A stretch of 58,342 nt of DNA, from assembly GCA_018969585.1 (NCBI GenBank), contig JAGWYB010000003.1, forward strand, positions 1 to 58,342, written 5' to 3'. Each line of letters opens with the position of its first letter. The first letter of the stretch is position 1. Origin of the DNA: Actinomycetales bacterium. GTDB lineage: Bacteria > Actinomycetota > Actinomycetes > Nanopelagicales > Nanopelagicaceae. This document shows, one piece after another, positions 24,290 to 33,675 of the stretch. The position numbers and the translations under genes were made by a program. The notes beneath the pieces were generated by a model. The model ran no database searches. It was given only the letters and a program-made list of their open reading frames with translations, and was not told where the DNA came from.

Positions 24290-26463
24290 CAGTTTGGCTG
24301 ATGTTGCAACTTGGAAGGCCACCAGATTTTTGGACCGATGACTTTGACCAGAGCGGGCACCAAGAGTGAGCGAACCACAATTGTGTCTAACAAGACTCCG
24401 AAAGCTACTGCGAAGCCAATTTCTGCCAAGAAGACAAGAGGAAGAATTCCGAGAACTCCAAAGGTCGCTGCAAGAACCACTCCGGCTGAGGTGATAACTC
24501 CGCCGGTGACTGTTAAGCCTTTGATTACACCCGCGCGAGTTCCAATTTTCTGAGCTTCTTCTCGGACTCGAGTCATTAGGAAGATGTTGTAATCAATGCC
24601 GAGCGCCACGAGGAAGACGAATGCAAACAATGGGAACGAGGCGTCGGTTCCTGCGAATCCAAAGACGTGTTCAAAGACCAAGGCGCAAACTCCAAGAGTT
24701 GCAGCAAATGAAAGTACAACTGTTGCCAGAAGCAATCCAGCCGCCAAAATACTTCGTAAAAGTAGACCTAGAATTACGGCAATTAGAATTAGAACTGTCG
24801 GAATGATTACTCGATTATCTCGCTTTGAAGATTCGTCAATATCGTAGCCAACAGCAGTCTGACCTCCGATAAGTACGCTCTCATCTACCCCTTTAGCGGT
24901 TTCTCGCATTAAAGGAATTAATTCTTTCGCCTCTTTGGAATCAGCTGGCACATCTAAAGTTGCATAAAGAAGCGCCTTGCCGTCTACAACTTTTATCTCC
25001 GATGTTGGTTGCCTGGTGGCTGGGTCGATTTCAGTAACTGGGACCACGCTCGCCACATTTGGAACACCTTTGATTGCGGCAGAAACAGCGTCGATTTTCT
25101 CCAGAGGAACGATTAGTTCTACTGGCGAACCTTCACCACTTGGAAAATGCTCACCAAGTTTCTCTAAGCCGATTACCGAATCGGTACGGGAGGTGAATGC
25201 TTCGGTTTGAGAGAGGCCATCACTCTTTAATGTTGTCGAAAAACCAGCCAAGATAATCAAACCAACGGCTGTTGAAATCCAAATCGGCTTGGGGCGACGA
25301 TCTACAAGATTGCCAACTTTCGACCAGAAGCCCGATAACTTCTCATCAACATCATCAAATCTCGGAATCCTTGGCCAGAAAACCCAACGACCTACAACTA
25401 ATAGAAGTGAAGGAAGTAATGTCAAAGCTGCGAACATAGCAGATGCAATTCCAATAGATCCCACTGGTCCAAGGCCACGATTGCTGGAGAGATCGCTTAA
25501 TAGAAGGACCATCAAACCCGCAATAACGGTTGATCCAGAGGCCAAGATCGGCTCAATCACGCCGCGCAGCGCGATTCGCATAGCTTCGTATCGAGACTCG
25601 TGGTGATGTAATTCTTCTCGATATCGAGAGATTAATAAGAGTGCATAATCCGTCGCAGCGCCTAGTACAAGCACATCGAGAATTCCTTGAGTTTGGCCAT
25701 TTAAATCAACAACATTAGCTTTGGCAAGATAATAAACAATCATGGTTCCGAGACCGAGGGCGGTTCCAGCTGTAAAGAGCGGGATTATCCAGAGAATTGG
25801 CGAGCGATAAACCAAAATAAGAATTAGCGCTACTACGATTAAAGTTGTACGAAGTAATGTCGTATCAATAGATCCAAAAGCATCAAATAAATCTGAGAAA
25901 ATTCCACCGGGGCCGGTTACGTGCGAATCTATTCCCGGTACTGATGATTTCATTTCTTCTCTTATGAATTCCACAATCAAAGGCAGTGCAGGTTCATCAC
26001 CAATATTTTCGCCAGCGATGTCTGCATTTAATTGAACATTGACTAGAGCGGCTTTCCCATCCGCAGATGGAATGGCTTGTAACGGAACTCCTGGAGCGAA
26101 GTATGTTGAGAGCGGTTTGCCTGATGCTGGCAGAACCTTTGAACCTAAGTTTGTAGCAAACTCGTTGACCTTTTGAAAGCCAGCTGGGTTACTTGAGGGG
26201 CTTAACTCGCCAACAAAAATGAGAAGTGTCGGAAGCAAGTTAGCGCTTTGATCCTGAAACTTAATAGTTATCTTGCTAGCGGCTGTTGATTCAGCGCTAT
26301 TTGGCAAGAAAGCGGAATTGTCATTCTCTTGAACATTGGAGATCTTGGAGAACGCTTGGCCCGAAAACCCACCGATTGCCAGCCAGGCGATGATGGTCAC
26401 AATTGCAATCCATAGGGCTTTTCTCGCCTTACTGCGTAATTTCTTCTCATCTGTGATTGTCAT
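24289..26463 (-). CDS. MMPL/RND family membrane transporter
   Basis: A 724-residue polytopic membrane protein with two MMPL repeats, each with one helix, a large extracytoplasmic domain (about 50-185 and 395-520) and a five-helix bundle. Diagnostic segments are GAATDYALLLISRYREEL in the first half and LGIDYNIFLMTRVREE in the second, the proton-relay helices with Asp and Tyr. Mycobacterial MMPLs export lipids; similar actinobacterial proteins also export antibiotics or peptides. A TAGGAT box lies 8 bases before the ATG. It leads the operon with the Gfo/Idh and FAD enzymes and is divergent from lipB. Confidence 0.9.
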   Translation of the reverse strand: MTITDEKKLRSKARKALWIAIVTIIAWLAIGGFSGQAFSKISNVQENDNSAFLPNSAESTAASKITIKFQDQSANLLPTLLIFVGELSPSSNPAGFQKVNEFATNLGSKVLPASGKPLSTYFAPGVPLQAIPSADGKAALVNVQLNADIAGENIGDEPALPLIVEFIREEMKSSVPGIDSHVTGPGGIFSDLFDAFGSIDTTLLRTTLIVVALILILVYRSPILWIIPLFTAGTALGLGTMIVYYLAKANVVDLNGQTQGILDVLVLGAATDYALLLISRYREELHHHESRYEAMRIALRGVIEPILASGSTVIAGLMVLLLSDLSSNRGLGPVGSIGIASAMFAALTLLPSLLLVVGRWVFWPRIPRFDDVDEKLSGFWSKVGNLVDRRPKPIWISTAVGLIILAGFSTTLKSDGLSQTEAFTSRTDSVIGLEKLGEHFPSGEGSPVELIVPLEKIDAVSAAIKGVPNVASVVPVTEIDPATRQPTSEIKVVDGKALLYATLDVPADSKEAKELIPLMRETAKGVDESVLIGGQTAVGYDIDESSKRDNRVIIPTVLILIAVILGLLLRSILAAGLLLATVVLSFAATLGVCALVFEHVFGFAGTDASFPLFAFVFLVALGIDYNIFLMTRVREEAQKIGTRAGVIKGLTVTGGVITSAGVVLAATFGVLGILPLVFLAEIGFAVAFGVLLDTIVVRSLLVPALVKVIGPKIWWPSKLQHQPN

Positions 26464-26471
26464 AACTCACA

Positions 26472-26477
26472 ATCCTA
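26472..26477 (-). promoter_or_regulatory. Candidate -10 box of the MMPL operon
   Basis: TAGGAT on the minus strand, 8 bases before the ATG at 26463; two bases longer than the usual spacing here. Confidence 0.4.
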
Positions 26478-26527
26478 GAGCAGCGGTAAGAGCAAGCCCG
26501 CCTGCGACGACACATCAGTATTGAAAG

Positions 26528-26533
26528 TAGGCT
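26528..26533 (+). promoter_or_regulatory. -10 box of leaderless lipB-lipA mRNA
   Basis: TAGGCT, 6 bases before the lipB GTG at 26540. An in-frame TAA sits between them and any earlier start, so the GTG is the first possible start. Confidence 0.6.
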
Positions 26534-26539
26534 AAGGGG

Positions 26540-27184
26540 GTGAGCACGACCACATCGGCGCTGGCGATTCGTCAGCTAGGCGTAGTTGAGTATGAAACAG
26601 CTTGGGAATTGCAGCGAAACCTCCATCAAAAAATTGCATCCGGAGATTTGGAAAATACCTTGCTGATGTTGGAACACACTCCAGTATTTACAGCCGGTAG
26701 AAGAACTCTGGAGTCAGAGAGGCCAGTAGATGGCTCAAAGGTTATTGATGTAGATCGAGGCGGAAAAATCACATTTCACGGACCTGGGCAAATTGTTGGA
26801 TATCCAATTGTGAAGTTAAGAGAGCCGGAAAATGTCGTCGGCTTTGTCCGGGAGTTAGAAATGGCGTTAATTGATTTCTGTATCTCCTTAGGAATACCTG
26901 GAGAGAGATATTGTGAAAGAAGTGGCGTTTGGATTAGAGATGGAAAAGGTGACCGAAAGATTGCTGCTATTGGAATAAGAGTAGCCAAGGGCGTCACGAT
27001 GCATGGATTTGCGATTAACGTAAATCCTGACCTCTCTTATTTCAATCGAATTATTCCCTGTGGAATACCAGACGCAGGAGTGACCTCGATAAGTAGAGAA
27101 TTAAATAGAAATATTGAGACTGTTGAAGTCCTTCCGCTTCTAACGGAGCGCATAAGCGAAGCACTCAAGAAAGTTGCCATTTGA
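26540..27184 (+). CDS. lipB: Octanoyl-[ACP]:protein N-octanoyltransferase
   Basis: A 214-residue LipB that transfers octanoate from ACP to lipoyl domains and the H protein. The conserved [17 protein letters not shown] block (73-89) and the catalytic pair Lys140 (DRKIAAIG) and Cys174 (IIPCGI) are present. The stop overlaps the lipA ATG (TGATG). Acceptors in this window are the double-lipoyl E2 protein and, functionally, the GcvT system. Gene order lipB-lipA-DUF4191-RDD-glnA follows M. tuberculosis Rv2217-Rv2220, with one acyltransferase inserted. Confidence 0.96.
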   Translation: MSTTTSALAIRQLGVVEYETAWELQRNLHQKIASGDLENTLLMLEHTPVFTAGRRTLESERPVDGSKVIDVDRGGKITFHGPGQIVGYPIVKLREPENVVGFVRELEMALIDFCISLGIPGERYCERSGVWIRDGKGDRKIAAIGIRVAKGVTMHGFAINVNPDLSYFNRIIPCGIPDAGVTSISRELNRNIETVEVLPLLTERISEALKKVAI

Positions 27185-28116
27185 TGGTTGCTCCAGACGG
27201 ACGAAAACTACTTCGAATCGAAGCGCGAAATGCCGAGACTCCGATTGAAAAGAAACCAGAATGGATAAAAACTCGAGCAAAAATGGGGCCTGAGTACATG
27301 TCGTTGAGATCTCTTGTTTCTCGAGAGGGGCTTCACACGGTCTGCCAAGAGGCGGCTTGTCCAAACATTTTTGAATGTTGGGAAGATCGAGAAGCTACAT
27401 TTTTAATTGGCGGCGAACAATGCACCCGACGATGCGATTTCTGCAATATCGATACTGGAAAGCCCGAACCTCTGGATCGCGATGAACCACGCCGAGTTGC
27501 AGAATCAGTTCAAACTATGTCACTTCGTTATGCCACGGTTACTGGCGTTGCTCGTGATGACCTCGAAGATGAAGGAGCATGGCTATATGCCGAAACCATT
27601 AGGGCGATTCATACGCTAAATCCTGATTGCGGAGTAGAAATGTTAGCTCCGGACTTTTCTGGAAATAGTGAACTTTTAAACCTAGTGTTCGAATCTAGAC
27701 CAGAGGTTTTCGCTCATAATCTTGAGACGGTACCGAGAATCTTCAAGAGGATTAGACCAGCATTTAATTATGCTCGATCACTTGATGTAATTACAAAAGC
27801 TCGGGATTTTGGATTAATCACAAAATCAAATCTCATTTTAGGTTTAGGTGAAGAACGGGCAGAAGTCTCACAGGCTCTGGTTGATCTTCGGACAGCTGGT
27901 TGCGAACTGATAACAATTACCCAATATCTTCGCCCCTCCCCTAGGCACCATCCGGTAGAGCGTTGGGTTAAGCCGCAGGAATTCGTTGAGTTAGCCACAG
28001 AAGCAAGAGAGCTCGGATTCTTAGGTGTCATGAGTGGTCCACTCGTACGTTCCAGTTATCGCGCCGGTCGCCTTTATAAAGAGGCGATGGCCGCTCGAGC
28101 GATTAACAATGGCTAG
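27184..28116 (+). CDS. lipA: Lipoyl synthase (radical SAM)
   Basis: A 310-residue radical-SAM enzyme that inserts two sulfurs into octanoyl groups, consuming its auxiliary cluster. The auxiliary-cluster cysteines are Cys54, Cys59 and Cys65 ([12 protein letters not shown]) and the radical-SAM cysteines Cys80, Cys84 and Cys87 (CTRRCDFC). The C-terminal RSSYRAG block carries the serine ligand. The ATG at 27184, overlapping the lipB stop, is preferred to the adjoining TTG. Auxiliary-cluster renewal needs Fe-S carrier proteins, and ErpA is encoded in this window. Confidence 0.97.
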   Translation: MVAPDGRKLLRIEARNAETPIEKKPEWIKTRAKMGPEYMSLRSLVSREGLHTVCQEAACPNIFECWEDREATFLIGGEQCTRRCDFCNIDTGKPEPLDRDEPRRVAESVQTMSLRYATVTGVARDDLEDEGAWLYAETIRAIHTLNPDCGVEMLAPDFSGNSELLNLVFESRPEVFAHNLETVPRIFKRIRPAFNYARSLDVITKARDFGLITKSNLILGLGEERAEVSQALVDLRTAGCELITITQYLRPSPRHHPVERWVKPQEFVELATEARELGFLGVMSGPLVRSSYRAGRLYKEAMAARAINNG

Positions 28117-28118
28117 TT

Positions 28119-28850
28119 ATGGCTGAACTCGTTTATCCCCCAGTGATTGGGATCTTTAAAGGACTTTGGAAATCTCTCGGACTGAGATTTAGATTCGAAG
28201 GCCAATCTCATATTCCCATTAAGGGCCCAGCCTTACTCGCTATGAACCATGTTAGTTATCTTGACTTTGCAATCGCCGGAACTGCTCTGCTCTCATCAAA
28301 AAGACTTGCTCGGTTCATGGCAAAGCGCGAGATATTCGATCATCCAATCGCAGGTCCACTTATGAGAGGAATGAAACATATAAGCGTTGATCGAAACAAT
28401 GGCGGACCATCTTTTGTTGCTGCCCTGAAAGCTCTCGAAAAAGGCGAAATAGTTGGTGTCTTTCCGGAAGCTACGATTTCGCAGAGTTTTGAATTAAAAG
28501 AGATGAAAACCGGAGTCGTGCGATTGGCTATGGAATCCGGGGCGCCAGTGTTGCCAACGATAATTTGGGGTAGCCAAAGAATTTGGACGAAACGTCAGCC
28601 TAGGAATTTCACTAGGTCAAATTTTCCAATAACGGTGGCAATCGGAGAGCCAATGTTTTTCGGCAAAGATCATGATCCTGAATTAGGACTGCTGGCGCTA
28701 AAGGAATCAATGGCAAAGTTGCTGAAAAATGTACAAGAAAGTTATCCCGATTCGCACATTGGAGAGCGCTGGGCGCCGGCCAGCCTTGGTGGAACCGCAC
28801 CGACCCTCGAGATGGTTGAATTGGAGAAGCGAAGGAGAAAGGATCCGTAA
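28119..28850 (+). CDS. 1-acyl-glycerol-3-phosphate acyltransferase (PlsC family)
   Basis: A 243-residue acyltransferase with the HX4D catalytic motif (NHVSYLDF) and a FPEATIS block in place of the usual FPEGTRS. It is the first of two PlsC-type genes in the window (the other is at 46251-47012). It starts two bases after the lipA stop and sits between lipA and DUF4191, a position where M. tuberculosis has no acyltransferase. A role in phospholipid synthesis is likely; exact acceptor unknown. Confidence 0.87.
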   Translation: MAELVYPPVIGIFKGLWKSLGLRFRFEGQSHIPIKGPALLAMNHVSYLDFAIAGTALLSSKRLARFMAKREIFDHPIAGPLMRGMKHISVDRNNGGPSFVAALKALEKGEIVGVFPEATISQSFELKEMKTGVVRLAMESGAPVLPTIIWGSQRIWTKRQPRNFTRSNFPITVAIGEPMFFGKDHDPELGLLALKESMAKLLKNVQESYPDSHIGERWAPASLGGTAPTLEMVELEKRRRKDP

Positions 28851-28851
28851 C

Positions 28852-29526
28852 GTGTTCGGACGAAAGAAGAGAGACCCGAAAGAAAAGCGCTTTAAAACTA
28901 TTCGAGATGCTTACGCGCTCGCAAAGGGACAGTATTCCTTTGTACTTTTGCGTTGTCTCGCGGTCTTTGCTCCACTCTGGGCGCTTGGTATTGGTCTTGG
29001 AGCGATTTGGAATCGTCCCGGTTATGCAGCATTTGTCACTTTCCCAATAGCGCTTCTTGGTGGATTCTTTTTCTTTACTCGATTGGCAAGCAATGCGGCT
29101 TACGCTTCAATTGAAGGTCAGCAAGGTGCTGGTGCTAGCGTTCTGATGTCAATTAGACGAGGCTGGACAGTAACCCCCGCCGTTAACGTAAATAAAAATC
29201 AAGATATGGTCCATCGCGCAGTTGGCCGACCCGGAATTGTTTTAGTAGCCGAAGGAGGAATGGCGGTTCGCGCCTTGCTGAATGACGAGCGCCGCAAGAT
29301 GGAGAGATTCGCTCCTGGCGTACCAATTTACGAGTTAATGGTTGGTAATGACCCAGATCAAGTTTCCGTCAGAAAATTACAACGGAGAATGAAGAAATTT
29401 CCGAAGAAATTAGCTGCGATTCAATTACGAGAGTTGCGAGCGAGGTTAAAGTCCATCGGTGGAATGAATATTCCAATTCCCAAAGGCCCGATGCCTAAGA
29501 ATCTGCGGATGCCAAAACCTCGGTAA
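28852..29526 (+). CDS. DUF4191 membrane protein
   Basis: A 224-residue protein with a basic N-terminus (FGRKKRDPKEKRFKT), two hydrophobic helices (about 30-75) and a basic cytoplasmic domain rich in Lys and Arg. This is DUF4191, the family of M. tuberculosis Rv2219, conserved between lipA and glnA across Actinobacteria and of unknown function. A GTG start right after the PlsC stop, with AGGAGA upstream, is chosen; a longer reading would overlap PlsC by over 120 bases. Confidence 0.85.
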   Translation: MFGRKKRDPKEKRFKTIRDAYALAKGQYSFVLLRCLAVFAPLWALGIGLGAIWNRPGYAAFVTFPIALLGGFFFFTRLASNAAYASIEGQQGAGASVLMSIRRGWTVTPAVNVNKNQDMVHRAVGRPGIVLVAEGGMAVRALLNDERRKMERFAPGVPIYELMVGNDPDQVSVRKLQRRMKKFPKKLAAIQLRELRARLKSIGGMNIPIPKGPMPKNLRMPKPR

Positions 29527-29529
29527 TTT

Positions 29530-29892
29530 TTATCGCACTCGTAAGACAGTCGTCTTACTAAATTTTTCGTGGTAACCCCGGCCCTCGCTATCAATCAATA
29601 GAGCAGGTATTACAAGCGCTACCAGAAACGTTCTTAGAAATGCTGAACTTGTTCTTACGTATAGATAATCCGGCCAAGTGACAACTCGTATGCCGAACAT
29701 CCGCTTACCGATTGATGCGCCTCCTAGCGCAGTTAATAAACCAACTTCAATCACAAAAACAACCAATCGGGCTAACGATGGGGCAAGTGAACTTGATTGG
29801 AGTGGATAGATCAAAGCCACGGTAAATGTCGCAATCGCCCAATCCACAGAAAGCGCGCCCAGACGCCTTGGAAAACTAGCTCTCTCCCCCAT
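29530..29892 (-). CDS. RDD family membrane protein
   Basis: A 120-residue protein with the RDD signature: Arg-Arg-x4-VDW near residue 10 (RRLGALSVDW), three hydrophobic helices and a GKRMFGIRVV loop. Some RDD proteins act as small transporters or Na+/H+ antiporters, but most are uncharacterised. It occupies the same place next to glnA as in mycobacteria. The ATG has a TAGCGT box 6 bases upstream. Confidence 0.85.
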   Translation of the reverse strand: MGERASFPRRLGALSVDWAIATFTVALIYPLQSSSLAPSLARLVVFVIEVGLLTALGGASIGKRMFGIRVVTWPDYLYVRTSSAFLRTFLVALVIPALLIDSEGRGYHEKFSKTTVLRVR

Positions 29893-29898
29893 GGCTGA

Positions 29899-29904
29899 AC
29901 GCTA
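29899..29904 (-). promoter_or_regulatory. -10 box of leaderless RDD gene
   Basis: TAGCGT on the minus strand, 6 bases before the ATG at 29892. Confidence 0.55.
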
Positions 29905-29917
29905 GCCCAGCTGCGCG

Positions 29918-29944
29918 GAAACATAGTTGTAACAAGGCGGTCAT
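29918..29944 (+). promoter_or_regulatory. Possible GlnR-type box upstream of glnA
   Basis: GAAAC, GTAAC and GTCAT start at 29918, 29929 and 29940, spaced exactly 11 bp with N6 between them. Streptomyces GlnR sites alternate GTNAC and GAAAC half-sites with N6 spacers; the third half-site here is poor. A TACGCT at 29966-29971 could be the glnA -10. Confidence 0.25.
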
Positions 29945-30026
29945 GCCTCATTCACGGCGAACATCTACGCTTCAGCCCTAGGACATCGGGGTCCGAATAG
30001 CCGGCCGGAAAGAAAAGAGAAATTCA

Positions 30027-31457
30027 ATGTTTAAATCTTCATCTGAGTTGATTAGTTACATCAAAAAAGAGGGCGTAGCGCTTGTTGATGTTCGCTTCAT
30101 AGATTTACCAGGAATTCAACATCACTTTAATGTTCCTGCGCACGAAATGACAGAAGATGTATTCACAAATGGCTTCATGTTCGATGGGTCATCAATTCGT
30201 GGCTTCCAATCAATTCATGAATCCGATATGAAACTTCTACCTGCGGCGGAAACTGCATTCATTGATCCATTCCGAAAAGAGAAAACTCTCGTAGTTAATT
30301 TCTCTGTAGTTAATCCCGATGACAACTCACCTTATTCAAGAGATCCACGACAGGTGGTAAATAAAGCTGTCGAGTACATGCGTTCTACCGGAATCGCAGA
30401 CACGGCCTATTTCGCTCCTGAAGCAGAGTTCTATGTCTTCGATCGCGTCAGATATTTGACTGGTATGAATACAGGTTATTACGAAGTAGATTCATACGAA
30501 GGCGCGTGGAACACGGGAATCGTTGCTGATGCCGATGGAACACCAAATCGCGGTTATCGCACACGAATCAAAGGTGGATATTTCCCCGTATCTCCAACTG
30601 ATCAATTCGCAGATCTCAGAGACCAGATGGTCATGAATCTCGAGAAGGTTGGATTGTCAGTAGAGCGAGCCCACCACGAAGTAGGCACCGCCGGACAGAT
30701 GGAGGTCAACTATAGATTTAATGACATCCTTCATGCTGGCGATGATCTAATGAAATTTAAGTACATTGTTCGTAACACTGCATGGCAAGCAGGCAAAACA
30801 GTAACTTTCATGCCTAAGCCACTCTTTGGTGATAATGGTTCTGGAATGCACTGCCATCAATCACTTTGGAAAGATGGAAAACCACTCTTCTGGGGTGATG
30901 GCTACGCAAACCTTTCTGACGTTGCACGTTGGTACATCGGTGGACTTCTAAAGCATGCGCCATCGCTACTGGCCTTCACTAATCCGACCGTGAACTCTTA
31001 CAAACGTCTAGTTCCAGGTTATGAAGCTCCAGTGAATTTGGTTTACTCTGCACGAAATAGATCAGCTTGTATCCGTATTCCAATAACCGGATCCAGCCCG
31101 AAGGCAAAGCGAATCGAATTCCGTTGCCCAGATCCATCGTCTAATCCATATCTAGCATTCTCCGCGATCTTGATGGCAGGTCTAGATGGAATTACCAACA
31201 AGATCGAGCCGCCGGCTCCAGTTGATAAGGATCTTTATGAATTGCATGGCGATGAGGCCAAGTCGATCCCACAAGTTCCCGGTTCGCTAGATGCCGTAAT
31301 AGATAGTTTGGAAGCCGATCACGAATTCCTCACTAAGGGTGGCGTCTTCACTAAAGACTTAATCGAGACATGGATTAACTGGAAACGTCAATCAGAAATT
31401 GATTACGTTCGCCTAAGGCCGCACCCAGCTGAATTCGAACTCTATTTCGACATCTAA
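30027..31457 (+). CDS. glnA: Glutamine synthetase type I
   Basis: A 476-residue GSI-beta enzyme, the main route of ammonium assimilation. Core blocks include the FDGSS segment near the N-terminus, the metal-binding [19 protein letters not shown] and the substrate block [11 protein letters not shown]. Tyr404 in [11 protein letters not shown] matches the adenylylation site, so GlnE-type control is likely. It has a real 5' leader, with a purine-rich ribosome site (AAAGAAAAGAG) before the ATG, in contrast to the leaderless genes. It converges on the M48 protease with a one-base gap. Confidence 0.97.
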   Translation: MFKSSSELISYIKKEGVALVDVRFIDLPGIQHHFNVPAHEMTEDVFTNGFMFDGSSIRGFQSIHESDMKLLPAAETAFIDPFRKEKTLVVNFSVVNPDDNSPYSRDPRQVVNKAVEYMRSTGIADTAYFAPEAEFYVFDRVRYLTGMNTGYYEVDSYEGAWNTGIVADADGTPNRGYRTRIKGGYFPVSPTDQFADLRDQMVMNLEKVGLSVERAHHEVGTAGQMEVNYRFNDILHAGDDLMKFKYIVRNTAWQAGKTVTFMPKPLFGDNGSGMHCHQSLWKDGKPLFWGDGYANLSDVARWYIGGLLKHAPSLLAFTNPTVNSYKRLVPGYEAPVNLVYSARNRSACIRIPITGSSPKAKRIEFRCPDPSSNPYLAFSAILMAGLDGITNKIEPPAPVDKDLYELHGDEAKSIPQVPGSLDAVIDSLEADHEFLTKGGVFTKDLIETWINWKRQSEIDYVRLRPHPAEFELYFDI

Positions 31458-31458
31458 A

Positions 31459-32673
31459 TCAGCCAACATTACGCAACCGCGCCACAAGTGGCGGGTGGGT
31501 GTAATTGAAGGCGACGTATAGTGGATGTGGAGTCAAATTTGAAAGGCTGTCTGTAGATATCTTGGAGAGCGCCGAGCGCATCGGCGCTCTCTTGTAAGTT
31601 TCAGCGGCAAATGTGTCTGCGGCTAATTCATTTTTCCGAGATAACGAGTTATTTAATAGGCCAAGCAATATTTGGAGCGGCGTCAACAAGATAAAGAAAG
31701 TCAAGGCCGAGAGGTGGAAACTTGGGGTTTCGGCTCCGAGCGCAACTGATAATTCTTCATATTGCAAAGCCCAGCCAAATAAGGCAAATATGGCGAAGGT
31801 TTGAAAATTAGAAGCTATAAAAGATGCCAGCGTGTGACGCTTCTTGTAATGGCCGATTTCATGTGCGAGCACGGCGACGATTTCATCTTGAGTTAATTTC
31901 GAAATCAAAGTGTCAAATAGGACGATGGTTTTACTCTTACCTAGACCGCTAAAAAATGCGTTTGCCTTGGTAGAGCGTTTAGATCCATCCATCACATATA
32001 AATTCTTAAGAGAATATCCCTGGCTATCGCAATAGTTTGAGATAGCTGTCTTTAAGGCACCATTTGGTAGCGGAGTTAATTTATTAAAGAGAGGAAGAAT
32101 TAATTTGGTGCCAAACATGAACATGAATAGTGAGACCGCAGCAACCAAGAACCAGGCATAAATCCAAAAGCTCTCTTGGAATTCTTGGTAGAGCCAGATC
32201 ACTAGAGCCAATACTGGGCCCCCGATGACGAGGCTGACCAAAGTGCCTTTAATTGAGTCACTTATGAACAATTTTGGAGTGGTTTTATTAAATCCGTATC
32301 GCTTTTCTATTGAAAATGTGGAGTAAAGAGTGAAGGGAAGGGATATCCACCAAGAAATTACGGAGAGAAGCCCAATAAAAATTAGTGAAATTATCAACTC
32401 ATTATTTATCGAGTTCGATATAAATCTATCCAGTTCCGCAAACCACCCGAAAGTGAGAGCCAAGATCAAAAGTGAGAGTGAAAATGCTCCCGAAATTAGG
32501 CTTAACCGATTTCGCTCGGCGCCGTAACTAATAGATTTTTCCCGTCCTGACTTGTCGTATAAATCAGCGACCAAGGGATCAGGTTTTTTTAGCGCGCTTC
32601 CTTGATTCAACTGTTCAAGCGATGCTTCTAATATGAAGGCAGCAACCAAGATAAGTACGATAATTTCAATCAT
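31459..32673 (-). CDS. M48 metallopeptidase, Ste24 / CAAX protease 1 type
   Basis: A 404-residue membrane zinc protease with several hydrophobic segments and the zinc motif HEIGH (His271, Glu272, His275), completed by Glu349 in RKNELAAD. The length and the placement of helices on both sides of the zinc site match Ste24-like proteases rather than HtpX. In bacteria such enzymes probably act in membrane protein quality control. Its ATG overlaps the EamA stop (ATGA), so the two are one operon. Confidence 0.9.
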   Translation of the reverse strand: MIEIIVLILVAAFILEASLEQLNQGSALKKPDPLVADLYDKSGREKSISYGAERNRLSLISGAFSLSLLILALTFGWFAELDRFISNSINNELIISLIFIGLLSVISWWISLPFTLYSTFSIEKRYGFNKTTPKLFISDSIKGTLVSLVIGGPVLALVIWLYQEFQESFWIYAWFLVAAVSLFMFMFGTKLILPLFNKLTPLPNGALKTAISNYCDSQGYSLKNLYVMDGSKRSTKANAFFSGLGKSKTIVLFDTLISKLTQDEIVAVLAHEIGHYKKRHTLASFIASNFQTFAIFALFGWALQYEELSVALGAETPSFHLSALTFFILLTPLQILLGLLNNSLSRKNELAADTFAAETYKRAPMRSALSKISTDSLSNLTPHPLYVAFNYTHPPLVARLRNVG

Positions 32674-33596
32674 GCTTCCCGTCTCCTTTTACTTTCGCTA
32701 GTTACGACAACCAACACTCCTAGGATAATAATGATGCCTCCAATTGCGTAATTGAAGGTAATTATCTCTTCTAGAAATAGAACACCTAACAACACAGCAA
32801 TCACTGGATTTACGTAAGCATAGGTGGCCACGAGCGAGACTGGAGCGTTGACTACGAGCCAGAGGTAAGCGGTAAAGGCGATAATCGAGCCAACAATTAC
32901 TAGATAGGCAAACCAGAACCAAGATTCAAATGAACTTTCCGAAAATTCGGAAAATCTCTCACCGTATATATAGCCCGCTAAAAGTAGAGCGATTCCAGCT
33001 GCTGTCATTTCAATTGCAGTAAAGAGAAGTAGATTCTTTGGCAATTGAAGTTTGGGGGCTATAAATGTAGAAAACGCCCAGATAAAGTTTCCGATAACAA
33101 CCAGAAACATATAGAAGATAACTTCGTCAGAATTTGAGCTACTAATGGGTTTAATGCCACCCGGCTGAACAAGAATGATGACCCCAAGAAAACCAACTAA
33201 CGTCCCAATCCAAGTCGAACCAGGAATTCTTTCTCGACTTAGCGTTCGAAAAAGAACTACCCACAAAGGCAGTGCTGCGATTATCAAGGAAGCCACACCC
33301 GTTGGGATGTGTTTCTCAGCGATTGCCACCGTCCCGATTCCCAGTGCCAAAGCTCCGATACCGAGTGAAGATGCTGTTAGATATTCACGTCGTGGTATCC
33401 GAAATATATTTCGGCCATGAGAAATTAGTAGATAGAGAAATATTAAAACTGAGGCCGTAAGAAATCGGACGCCCATGGAAAGTAAAGGTGGCATCGTCTC
33501 GACGACCTTGGCGATACCGAAATAGGTCGATCCCCAGACGACGTATACCGTCCAGAGCGAGAGCCAGGTCCTGGTTCTCAAACTCATCCGGCTCAC
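32670..33596 (-). CDS. EamA/DMT family transporter
   Basis: A 308-residue ten-helix permease with two EamA repeats; the first starts VVWGSTYFGI, and the second ends with MEIP-like LLGVLFLEEIITF. Substrates of this family are mostly metabolites or amino acids, often exported. The GTG at 33594-33596 is favoured over the ATG at 33587 because a TAGATT box lies exactly 6 bases before it. It is divergent from the nickel permease. Confidence 0.87.
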   Translation of the reverse strand: MSRMSLRTRTWLSLWTVYVVWGSTYFGIAKVVETMPPLLSMGVRFLTASVLIFLYLLISHGRNIFRIPRREYLTASSLGIGALALGIGTVAIAEKHIPTGVASLIIAALPLWVVLFRTLSRERIPGSTWIGTLVGFLGVIILVQPGGIKPISSSNSDEVIFYMFLVVIGNFIWAFSTFIAPKLQLPKNLLLFTAIEMTAAGIALLLAGYIYGERFSEFSESSFESWFWFAYLVIVGSIIAFTAYLWLVVNAPVSLVATYAYVNPVIAVLLGVLFLEEIITFNYAIGGIIIILGVLVVVTSESKRRREA

Positions 33597-33602
33597 GCCT
33601 TA

Positions 33603-33608
33603 AATCTA
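33603..33608 (-). promoter_or_regulatory. -10 box deciding the EamA GTG start
   Basis: TAGATT on the minus strand, 6 bases before GTG 33596. Confidence 0.55.
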
Positions 33609-33640
33609 GGGGGAAACACGAAGGTGTTTTCGCGATATCT

Positions 33641-33669
33641 TTGCAGATGCAAACGATTTGCAATAAGAT
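33641..33669 (+). promoter_or_regulatory. Nickel permease promoter with Nur-like box
   Basis: -35 TTGCAG (33641-33646), 17-bp spacer, -10 TAAGAT (33664-33669), then 6 bases to the ATG. Inside the spacer, ATGCAA-N5-TTGCAA (33647-33663) matches the consensus tTGCaa-N5-ttGCAA of Nur, the Fur-family nickel regulator of Streptomyces. A bound repressor would block RNA polymerase. Confidence 0.6.
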
Positions 33670-33675
33670 CGGTAT

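Noticed and set aside
24311-25606. Plus-strand open frames within the MMPL gene
   Set aside because: Rich in Thr, Pro, Lys and Arg as expected from the antisense of membrane helices; no start signal or motif.
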